This document shows, one piece after another, positions 50,282-58,600 of a stretch of 64,000 nucleotides of DNA. How positions within the stretch are numbered: the stretch's first letter is position 1; every line of letters begins with the position of its first letter. The notes beneath the pieces are model-generated. The model saw only the letters and a program-made list of their open reading frames with translations, had not been told where the DNA came from and did not search any database. Where the stretch lies: contig JAEUPP010000006.1 of the NCBI GenBank assembly GCA_016790075.1, positions 1-64,000 of the forward strand. The letters are read 5' to 3'. The translations under genes and the position numbers were made by a program. Source of the stretch: Rhodanobacteraceae bacterium (lineage in GTDB: Bacteria > Pseudomonadota > Gammaproteobacteria > Xanthomonadales > Rhodanobacteraceae).

Positions 50282-52059
50282 TGGATGCCACCGTCGGGGG
50301 ACTGGTGTCGGTCGTGCACGTGCTTGGGCTCGTGTTACTGCATTTTCTCTGGCAGGGCGCCGTCATCGGTGCGCTGTTCGGCCTGCTGCGTCGCCAGCTG
50401 GCGCCGGGTACGCCGCGCTATACGTTAGGTCTTGTCAGTTTCGCGGCCCTGATCGTGGCGCCCATCGTGACGGCAGCGCTGCTCTTGAGCGGTGCTCCCG
50501 TGCCGCTGGAAACCGTAGCCGCAGCGGCTTCGGAGGGCGCCCCGGTCGAGACCCATGCGGTTGCCTCCGAGTTCGATTCCCTGCAGCAGTGGGTGGACTA
50601 CCTGCCTTGGCTGGTTGCTCTTTGGGGGTGTGGTGTTGCTGTTCTGAGCGTGCGAGCGTTGCTGCATTGGCATGGCCTCAATCGCCTGATCCGTCAGGGG
50701 GCGCCACTGCCGGAATGGGCCGACCGCCTACAGCGGCTCTGCGTGCAATTCGGCCTGGGCAAGGTTGGACTGCTGTACTCGGCCAAGATAGAAACCCCAA
50801 CCCTGGTGGGCTGGATCCGTCCGGTAATTCTGTTGCCGGCAGCGGTCGCATTGCGCTTCCCGGCTGCGCAGATCGAACTGATTCTCGCGCACGAGCTTGG
50901 GCACCTTCGGCGCTGGGATCATCTGGTCAATCTGGTTCAAGTCATCACCGAAACAGTTCTGTTCTACCACCCGGTTGTGCACTGGATTTCCCGTGAGCTG
51001 CGCGACCAGCGCGAGATCTGCTGCGATGAACTCGTGTTGCGCATGAGCCGCGCTAGTCCGCGCGACTACGTGGCGACATTGGCCGACCTTGAGCAGTTAC
51101 GCCTCGACGGGGCAGGTGCTCTCGCGCTGCAGGCTACCGGGGGTGTGTTGCTCGAGCGGGTGCAACATATTGCCCAGGTGCCGACGACGCGATTTGATCT
51201 GCGCGCGCCGGTGCGTTTGCTGCCGCTGATCGCTGTCGGTGCGGCGGTCGCCCTGCTCGGCTATGCCCAGCGTGCCGCTTGGCAGGACTCGACGGTGCTT
51301 GCGTTACTTGCGCCACAGCCGTTGCGCGAAGTACTGCTGCGTGATGCAGGCCTTATCAAGGTGGCACCGCCGGTCATCAGCGATATGGTTGCCGATCGTC
51401 GTACGCTGCGCTTGCCTCGCCTGCCGACTATTGCCGCGCCGGCAATATCCGAAGCGCCAGTTGTTCCGTCGCCGGCGGCGCTGAACGTATCGTTGCCGGC
51501 CCCAGCTGAGACTGGCACGGTGGTTGAGCCCGGTGTGGCGGCGACAGTCAACAATATCGATGTCGAACCCATGCCGGTTGCTTCCCCGTCGCCGGCGCCA
51601 GAGGCAGCACTTTCAGAGTCTGTGGAACCGACCGAGCTCGCGCCGGTAGTGGCAGTACGTGAGCCTATGGCCACGCATGCCGTACAGCCGTTGTATCCGG
51701 AGCGTGCACTGTTGCGCGGTATCGAAGGCGGTGTGCGGCTGTCGTACTACGTCGATGAAGGCGGCCGTGTACGCGATGTACGGGTCGAGCAGTCCAATCC
51801 GCCGTCGACATTCGATGCTGCTGCTGTCGCCGCGCTGCGCAAATGGCGTTTCGCGCCGGGCAGCTTCGAGGCAGGTACACGTCGCTACTCGCGCCAATTC
51901 GTGTTCGCGCTTGAGGGCAGTGTCACAGGGCGGGTACCCGTCAGCGAGGACACCACGGTCGAATCCGGGGACTGCCGCGCTATCACTGGTACGCGTATTT
52001 GCCGCCGAGCCGGCGAGTCCGCGTCGTCCGTCACCGAAATCATTCCCGGCACCAACTGA
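50281..52059 (+). CDS. BlaR1/M56-family membrane metallopeptidase with TonB-type C-terminus
   Basis: 592 residues. The M56 part (about 1-320) has four membrane helices and the zinc site HELGH at 204-208 (LILAHELGHLRRWDHLVNL). A later REICCDELVL motif supplies the third ligand. Instead of a beta-lactam-sensor domain, a Pro/Ala-rich linker (about 370-465) leads to a TonB C-terminal domain at about 470-560 (HAVQPLYPERALLRGIEGGVRLSYYVDEGGRVRDVRVEQSNPPSTFDAAAVAALRKWRF is its pattern). The linker would cross the periplasm. The signal sensed is unknown. Coupled to blaI by a one-base overlap. Confidence 0.9.
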   Translation: MDATVGGLVSVVHVLGLVLLHFLWQGAVIGALFGLLRRQLAPGTPRYTLGLVSFAALIVAPIVTAALLLSGAPVPLETVAAAASEGAPVETHAVASEFDSLQQWVDYLPWLVALWGCGVAVLSVRALLHWHGLNRLIRQGAPLPEWADRLQRLCVQFGLGKVGLLYSAKIETPTLVGWIRPVILLPAAVALRFPAAQIELILAHELGHLRRWDHLVNLVQVITETVLFYHPVVHWISRELRDQREICCDELVLRMSRASPRDYVATLADLEQLRLDGAGALALQATGGVLLERVQHIAQVPTTRFDLRAPVRLLPLIAVGAAVALLGYAQRAAWQDSTVLALLAPQPLREVLLRDAGLIKVAPPVISDMVADRRTLRLPRLPTIAAPAISEAPVVPSPAALNVSLPAPAETGTVVEPGVAATVNNIDVEPMPVASPSPAPEAALSESVEPTELAPVVAVREPMATHAVQPLYPERALLRGIEGGVRLSYYVDEGGRVRDVRVEQSNPPSTFDAAAVAALRKWRFAPGSFEAGTRRYSRQFVFALEGSVTGRVPVSEDTTVESGDCRAITGTRICRRAGESASSVTEIIPGTN

Positions 52060-52152
52060 AGCGACTGCTGGGGGCTCCACTGACCTGCGGCCATGCCCGG
52101 CTGCGGCCCCCCACCTCCTGCGCTGGCGTGGACACCGCGCCAGCACGTTGAT

Positions 52153-52192
52153 GCTTAACTGGACCCTCGCCGCAGCTTAACGCCGATTTAAG
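52153..52192. promoter_or_regulatory. Direct GCTTAAC repeats, possible response-regulator site
   Basis: GCTTAAC occurs at 52153 and 52175, 22 bp apart (two helical turns), followed by ATTTAAG at 52186. OmpR/PhoP-type regulators bind direct repeats with 11- or 22-bp phasing. Autoregulation by the downstream regulator is plausible but untested. Confidence 0.4.
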
Positions 52193-52286
52193 CCCGGGTT
52201 ACCTAACATCGGCCCCACTGTACTCCTGCGAACACTCCTGGTCAGGTCGTGACTAGCAGACTACGGTAATCGGGGCAGTAGCTATT

Positions 52287-52338
52287 TGGCCCAAGCGAGG
52301 TGTGTTCCCCCAATGGCACCTCCTTGGGCCAGTCTTTT
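52287..52338 (+). terminator. Strong stem-loop with TCTTTT: terminator or attenuator
   Basis: TGGCCCAAGCGAGGTG pairs with CACCTCCTTGGGCCA (15 bp with a single bulged C) around a 14-nt loop, followed by GTCTTTTGG. It lies 228 nt after the M56 stop and 92 nt before the response-regulator start. It could end the blaI-blaR1 transcript, act as attenuator for the two-component system, or end a small RNA. Confidence 0.6.
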
Positions 52339-52430
52339 GGCCAGTCGAGCCACTTTCCGTCATCCCGCCCCCTGTCGGCACCGCTTTCGGGCGAGTCCCT
52401 TTCCGAAATGGAGTTCGTTAAGCTAGCCCC

Positions 52431-53117
52431 ATGCGCGTACTCGTGATCGAAGACAACCGGGATATCGCGGCCAATATCGGCGATTTTCTCGAAGACAAGG
52501 GCCACGTCGTGGATTTCGCCGGCGATGGCGTTACTGGCCTGCATCTGGCGGTGGTCAACGAGTTCGACGCGATCGTGCTCGACCTCACCTTGCCCGGTAT
52601 GGACGGTCTGGAAGTGTGTCGCAAGCTGCGCCAGGAGGCGCGCAAGCAGACCCCGGTGCTGATGCTGACGGCTCGTGACGCGCTCGATCACAAGCTATCG
52701 GGTTTCGACTCCGGTGCCGACGACTACATGACCAAGCCGTTTGCGCTGCAGGAACTTGAAGCGCGCCTGCTGGTGCTCGCGCGGCGCGGCAAAGGGCCGC
52801 AGAGTCGAGTGCTGCAGGTCGCCGACCTCAGTTTCAATCTCGACACGCTGACCGTGACGCGGGCGGGCAAGCAGATTCCGCTCAACCCCATCGGTCTCAA
52901 ACTGCTGCAATTTCTCATGGAAGCGAGTCCGTCCGTGGTTACGCGCCAGGATCTGGAGCATCGCGTCTGGGGTGAGGAACTGCCCGACAGTGATTCGCTG
53001 CGGGTGCACATCCATGGTTTGCGTGCGGCGCTGGACAAACCGTTTGACAAACCGCTGATTCAGACTCGCCACGGCATCGGCTATCGCATGGCCGATCCCG
53101 ACGCGGCGAGCAGCTAA
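52431..53117 (+). CDS. OmpR/PhoP-family response regulator
   Basis: 228 residues. The receiver has acidic pocket EDN at 7-9, phospho-acceptor Asp51 (IVLDLTLPGMDG), Thr80 and Lys102 (DYMTKPF). The C-terminal winged helix (about 130-225) contains LNPIGLKLLQFLMEASPSVVTRQDLEHRVWGEELPDSDSLRVHIHGLRAALDKPF and RHGIGYRM, the OmpR-type pattern. It is a DNA-binding transcription factor paired with the histidine kinase 28 nt downstream. Confidence 0.95.
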   Translation: MRVLVIEDNRDIAANIGDFLEDKGHVVDFAGDGVTGLHLAVVNEFDAIVLDLTLPGMDGLEVCRKLRQEARKQTPVLMLTARDALDHKLSGFDSGADDYMTKPFALQELEARLLVLARRGKGPQSRVLQVADLSFNLDTLTVTRAGKQIPLNPIGLKLLQFLMEASPSVVTRQDLEHRVWGEELPDSDSLRVHIHGLRAALDKPFDKPLIQTRHGIGYRMADPDAASS

Positions 53118-53145
53118 CACAACAACGCGCCGTTTCGCCCGCCGC

Positions 53146-54444
53146 ATGCGCTATCGCCGCCGGTTACGCAGCCGCATCGTCATTTCATTCGGTCTGTTTG
53201 GCATGACGTTGACGGCGCTGTTCGCGCTGGCCGTAGTCGGCTTGCGCGGCACGCTCGAAGATCAACTGATCAACACATCACTCCAGGACGGCGTCAACAA
53301 GTTCCTGGAATTCAAGCGCCAGCATCCGGAAGAGGGGGCGCAGTTTCCTTTTTCACCGGTCACGGCGCTGATTGTCAGTGAGCGCAAGTTTGCCAACGTG
53401 CCATTCGCCTGGCAGAAATACGGAACCGGCGTCTACGACATTCGTGAGCTGGATGAGCACGGTATCGAGCGGCCGTACAAGCTCGCTGTCCGCAAGGAGG
53501 CCGACCTCTGGGCGTTCTATCGCTACGACGTGGCCAAGGAGGAGCTGGGGGAGCGACAGCTGGTCATCGCACTGGTCGCTGCGGTGCTGATATTCTCGTT
53601 GTTCGCCTTTCTGCTCGGTTTCTGGTCGGCGCGGCGCGTAATGCGGCCTGTCGCCGACCTCGCGGAGCGTCTGCGCGCGTTCAAGAACGGTGCGCCTGCC
53701 GACGATCTTGCTTCGCACTATGCCAATGACGAAGTCGGAGAGCTTGCCGCTGCGCTGGATGACTATCGCGCACGCCTTACCGAAATGGTCGAGCGCGACC
53801 GCGAATTCAACGCCGACGTGAGCCATGAACTGCGCACTCCGCTGGCAGTCATTGCGACAACGGTCGAACTGCTGCTCGCGGCGCCGAACCAGAGCGAAAA
53901 GACGCGCGACCGCCTCAAGCGCATCGAGCGAGCTTCGCGCCAATCGACTGAACTCACCGAAGCGCTGCTGCTGTTGTCGCGGCGCCAGCGCGAAGCGCCG
54001 AGTGACGGCGAAACGACCGATGTCGCGCGCGTCGCTGAACAGGTCATCGAGGTCAATCGCACCCATCTTGCGAGCAAGCCGGTCGAAGTTCTGCTGGAGA
54101 TCGACGAGTTGCTTGAGGTCGTGGCGCCCTCTTCCGTTGTCGCGGTCGCGCTGACCAACCTCGTCGGCAATGCATTCAAGTACACGCCTGCCGGTGAGGT
54201 CCGTGTGCGCATCAGCGATGGCAAGGTCATCGTCGAGGACTCGGGGCCAGGGATCAAACTCGAAGACGCGGAGCGGCTGTTCGAGCGCGGTTATCGTGGC
54301 GAGGGTGCAACCGGCAAGGGCGCGGGCCTGGGACTGGCCATAGTCAGGCGCCTTTGCGAACTTTACGACTGGAAAGTGTCGCTACGTCCCCGGCCGCAGG
54401 GCGGCACGGCAGCGACACTCGATTTCCGGCTGCGCCGCGGCTGA
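53146..54444 (+). CDS. Sensor histidine kinase with HAMP domain
   Basis: 432 residues. It has a first helix (about 11-33), a periplasmic sensor of about 105 residues with no recognised fold (about 35-138), a second helix (about 139-160) and a HAMP domain (about 161-215: SARRVMRPVADLAERLRAF). The dimerisation helix carries phospho-His227 in DVSHELRTPLAVI. The ATPase has NLVGNAFKYTPAGEVRV (N-box), VEDSGPGI (G1), GKGAGLGLAIVRRL (G2). It phosphorylates the adjacent response regulator. The ligand is unknown. Confidence 0.95.
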   Translation: MRYRRRLRSRIVISFGLFGMTLTALFALAVVGLRGTLEDQLINTSLQDGVNKFLEFKRQHPEEGAQFPFSPVTALIVSERKFANVPFAWQKYGTGVYDIRELDEHGIERPYKLAVRKEADLWAFYRYDVAKEELGERQLVIALVAAVLIFSLFAFLLGFWSARRVMRPVADLAERLRAFKNGAPADDLASHYANDEVGELAAALDDYRARLTEMVERDREFNADVSHELRTPLAVIATTVELLLAAPNQSEKTRDRLKRIERASRQSTELTEALLLLSRRQREAPSDGETTDVARVAEQVIEVNRTHLASKPVEVLLEIDELLEVVAPSSVVAVALTNLVGNAFKYTPAGEVRVRISDGKVIVEDSGPGIKLEDAERLFERGYRGEGATGKGAGLGLAIVRRLCELYDWKVSLRPRPQGGTAATLDFRLRRG

Positions 54445-54458
54445 GCCGCGCCGCGCAT

Positions 54459-55379
54459 TCAGGCGTCCAGCGGTTCCAGCCAACCGTGCCGGTCCGGCGT
54501 CCGGCCCTGGAACAGGCCAAAGAACAGCTCCTGTATGCGTGCGGTCACCGGTCCGGGCTTGCCATTGCCAACCGGTTTGCCGTCGACCGTGCGGATAGGG
54601 GTAACTTCGGCTGCCGTGCCGACCATGAACAGCTCGTCGCAGAGATACAGGTACTCGCGCGGCAGGTCGCGCTCGATGACGCTGATACCGTTATCGCGCG
54701 CCAGTGTCATGATGGTGTGGCGCGTGATGCCGTTGAGGATCGCGCTCGCAACGGGCGTCGTATGCAATGCGCCGTCGAATACGAGGAACAGGTTCTCGCC
54801 GGCGCCTTCGCTGAGCAGACCGGTTGATGCCAGCGCAATGCCCTCACCAAAGCCCAGGCGCCGTGCCTCGCGCGCGATCAGCTGCCCTGACAGATAGTTG
54901 CCGCCGGCTTTAGCACCGGCGGGGATGGTATTGGGGGCGAAGCGCTGCCAGCTCGACACGCAGGCGTCGATGCCGCGTTCGAGCACGTCAGGGCCCAGAT
55001 AGCGGCCCATTTCCCAGGTGGCAACCACAACATCCGTCGGCGTTTCGGCAGACAGGCCGAACTCGCCAAGACCACGATAGGCGAGGGGGCGCAAATACGC
55101 TTTGCGCAATTTGTTGGCCTTGATCACTTCGCGGCATGCGCTATTGATGTCAGCGAGGGAATAAGGGATCGCCATGTCGTAGATCTTGGCCGACTGGAAC
55201 AGGCGCTTGTTGTGGTCGGTAAGCCGGAAGATCTGCGGGCCGGATGGTGTGTCGTAGCAGCGTATGCCTTCGAACACCGATGAACCGTAATGCAGTGCAT
55301 GGGACATTACATGCGCAGTCGCCTCGGCCCAGGGCTTGATGCGACCGTTTTGCCAGATGAATTCGGGGTACTGGGTCAT
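54459..55379 (-). CDS. ilvE: Branched-chain amino acid aminotransferase IlvE
   Basis: 306 residues. It shows MSHALHYGSSVFEGIRCYDTPSGP, RLTDHNKRLFQSAKIYDMAIPYSLADI, YLRPLAYRG and the PLP-binding K157 in AGAKAGGNYLSGQ. GLLSEGAGENLFLVFDG and CDELFMVGTAAEVTPIRTVDG close the fold type IV pattern. It interconverts Leu, Ile and Val with their 2-oxo acids using glutamate. Convergent with the histidine-kinase gene. Confidence 0.96.
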   Translation of the reverse strand: MTQYPEFIWQNGRIKPWAEATAHVMSHALHYGSSVFEGIRCYDTPSGPQIFRLTDHNKRLFQSAKIYDMAIPYSLADINSACREVIKANKLRKAYLRPLAYRGLGEFGLSAETPTDVVVATWEMGRYLGPDVLERGIDACVSSWQRFAPNTIPAGAKAGGNYLSGQLIAREARRLGFGEGIALASTGLLSEGAGENLFLVFDGALHTTPVASAILNGITRHTIMTLARDNGISVIERDLPREYLYLCDELFMVGTAAEVTPIRTVDGKPVGNGKPGPVTARIQELFFGLFQGRTPDRHGWLEPLDA

Positions 55380-55690
55380 GGCGAGGTTCCGGCGGCGAAA
55401 GCTGTGAAGCCTAGCGGTGTGTAGTTGTTTTGCCTAGCGTATGTCCGGGCTTGGCTCCCGAACTAAGGGATGGGGGGCGGGCCGCGATTTCTGTCGATCT
55501 GCTCACAGGCGAGACAATTGTTCACGGTGTTGGTTTAGCATACGGCGGTGCAGGTTCGCGTAGCAGCCGATCGAGGGGAAGCCGGGGGCGTAGGGAACCG
55601 CCACCGGCAGCGCGAACCCTTCAGTTCGACAGCACACGCAGAGTCCGGCGCTTCGGCGCGGGTCGTTTGGCGCTACTAGGGGAAGGGTTC
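55380..55690. other. Control region upstream of the giant repeat protein
   Basis: 311 nt between the divergent ilvE and the giant gene. The reading frame of the giant gene is open here back to 55430, but the extra 87 residues lie before a clear signal peptide with its own ribosome-binding site and are not coding. No convincing promoter pair was found. Confidence 0.6.
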
Positions 55691-58600
55691 ATGCGTATTC
55701 GGAAAGCCGCGTTGGCGGCTGTCGCCTTGGTCATGGGTATCTGCGCAAGCACTGTGAGCGCGCAGACCTATACGTATTCGGTCTATGTCGACGGCGATCT
55801 GAACAGCGCCAGTGGCTGCACTGTGCCGCAAATGACGGGTGCGGAAACGCGACTCGATGTCAGCGTGACCGGCGGGGCGGCGCCCCAGGTCACGACCGTT
55901 ACGCGCTCAACCTGCAATGGCAGCACATTTGCGGGCAGTACGGCGATAGGCGGCGGCTACCCGGTAGGCCTCAACAACGGTGTCGGCGGTGCCGACGTGA
56001 TCGAGCTGGCCGACACCATCGCAAGCCTGCAGTACGGCAGCAGCGCCGGATTGCGTCTGGCCCTGGTTGCCCAGAGCAGCGCCGGCAGCGACGAGGTTAT
56101 TACCAGCACCAGTGGCGGTCCCATTGTTCTCGGCTTGCCGGCACTGCCCATCCCGTTCCTGACGTTTCCCGTTCTGCTGATTCTTGTCGGCCTCATCGCC
56201 TTTTTCGGTGCGCGCCGCGCGCGCCGTAGCGCAATCTGGCGCACCCTGTCGCTGTTCTTCGTCGCGACAGGTATGGTGATAGCGGCCAATTTCGCTGCCG
56301 ACGGCCAGGTGAATGACTGGGCTGGCGTGGCGCCACTGGCGACTGATCCGGCTGGCGACGCGACCAGTGGCGAAAGTGCCATCGACGTCACCGCGCTCTT
56401 CGGCGCAGTCGAGGCCGGTCGTGCGTTCCTGCGCATCGACGTGCGCGACCTGCAGAACAATCCGCCGACAGTCAACCCAGCTGTGGCCACCACGCTGGAA
56501 GATCAACCCGTTACCCTGACCCTGACCGGCACCGACCCGGAAGGGGCGAACATCACATTCAGCGTAGCGACCCCGCCGGCAGCCGGTGCTACCAGCAACC
56601 TGACCTCGACGGGCCCTACCTCGGCGACCGTGCTCTATACGCCGAATGCGAACGTCAACGGCAGTGACAGCTTTACCTTCACCGGCAGCGATGGACAGGG
56701 TTCATCGGCGCCCGCAACAGCGACCATCACGATCACGCCGGTCAACGATGCACCGAGTTTCACGCGCGGTGCGGATCAAGCTGTACCGGAAAACGCCGGT
56801 GCACAGACCGTCACCGGCTGGGCGACTGCCATTAGCGCAGGTCCACCGAATGAAGTCGCGACGCAGACGGTCAGCTTCACCACGACCGTGGTCAGCACGA
56901 CCGGCAGTCTGGCGTTTGCTGCGGCTCCGGCCGTTGCGGCCAATGGCACGCTGACCTACACGCCGCAGAACGGCACTTCGGGTATCGCTACGGTCAGTGT
57001 GGTCGCTACCGACAATGGCGGCACGGCCAACGGCGGTGTGGATACCTCAGCCGCGCAGACCTTCGTGATCAATGTCAATGCGGTCAATCACGCGCCGAGC
57101 TTCACGGCTGGTGCGAACCAGACCGTGCTGGAAGACGCCGGGCCGCAGACTGTGGCGGGCTGGGCGACGGCGATCAACGACGGCGATGGCAATACACAGG
57201 CCGTCAATTTCCAGATCACCGCCAATACCAATGCCGCGCTGTTCGCCACTGCCCCCGCGATCTCGCCGACTGGCACGCTGACCTATACCACGGCGGCGAA
57301 CGCCAACGGCACAGCGAACATTACGGTGGTGCTGCGCGACAATGGCGGTACCGCCTTTGGCGGCGTAGACACTTCGCCGCCGCAGACCTTTACGATTGCC
57401 GTGACTGCGGTCAACGACGCCCCCTCGTTCGTCGCCGGCCCCAACCAGAATGTGTTCGAGAACGCCGGTCCGCAGACCGTCAATGCCTGGGCCACAGCGA
57501 TCAGCCCTGGCCCCGTCGACGAATCCGCGCAGACAATTACCTTCTCTGCAACAGTAACCGGCACTACCGGCACACTGGCGTTTTCCGCTGCACCAGCCGT
57601 CGCGCCGAACGGGACGCTGACCTTCGCCGCCCAGAACGGAACCATCGGTACGGCGACCGTAAGCCTGGTCGCCGTCGACAGCGGTGGCACCACAAACGGC
57701 GGCGTGAATACCTCGCCGGCACAGACCTTCACGATCACGGTCGCCGGGATCAATCACGCACCGAGCTTCACCGCGGGTGCAAACCAGACTTCGCTGGAGG
57801 ACGGCGCTGCTCAAACCGTTGCCAACTGGGCGACAGCGATCAGCGACGGCGACGGCAATACGCAGACGCTGAATTTCCAGATCACCGGCAATACCAATGC
57901 CGCCCTGTTTGCGGCGGCACCGGCGGTTTCTCCGACCGGCACGCTGACCTATACCGCGGCGGCCAATGCCAACGGCACGGCAACGATCACCCTGGTGCTG
58001 CGCGACAACGGCGGCACCGCCAATGGTGGTGTCGATACCTCGGCACCGCAGTCGTTCACGATCAGCGTGACGGCGGTCAACGATGCGCCCTCGTTCACCG
58101 GCGGCACTTCGGCTTCTGCGCTGGAGAGCGCCGGAGCGCAGACTTTTGCCAATTTCCACACGGCCATGTCGCCCGGGCCGGCTGACGAAACCGGGCAGAC
58201 GCTGAGCTTCACGACGACGGTCATTTCCACCACGGGCAGCCTGGCGTTCTCGGCTGCGCCAGCGGTGGCGGCAAACGGCACGCTGACCTTCACTGCGCAG
58301 AACGGTACGTTTGGTACAGCAAGCGTGCGCTCGGTGCTTGTCGACAACGGCGGCACGGCCAATGGTGGTATCGATACCTCGGCACCGCAGACCTTCACGA
58401 TCACGGTCAACAACGTCAACGATCCGCCGATCTTCACGGTCGGCCCTACCCAGACCGTGCTCGAAGACGCCGGTGCGCAGACGGCCGCCGCGTTCCTGAC
58501 CGGCATCAGCGACGGCGATGACGGTTCGCAGACGATTACCTTCAACGTGACCGGCAATACCAATGCCGCGCTGTTCAGCGCCGGGCCGGCCATCGCGAGC

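Larger units (their letters stand above)
52060..52430. other. Control region between blaR1-like gene and two-component system
   Basis: 371 nt without a supportable gene. It contains GCTTAAC repeats (52153-52192) and a long stem-loop followed by TCTTTT (52287-52338). GTTAAGC (an inverted GCTTAAC) occurs at 52417-52423, directly before the response-regulator start. The regulator lacks a strong ribosome-binding site. Confidence 0.6.

Noticed and set aside
55430..55690. 87-residue N-terminal extension of the giant protein
   Set aside because: It precedes a canonical signal peptide with a strong ribosome-binding site and has no plausible start signal.
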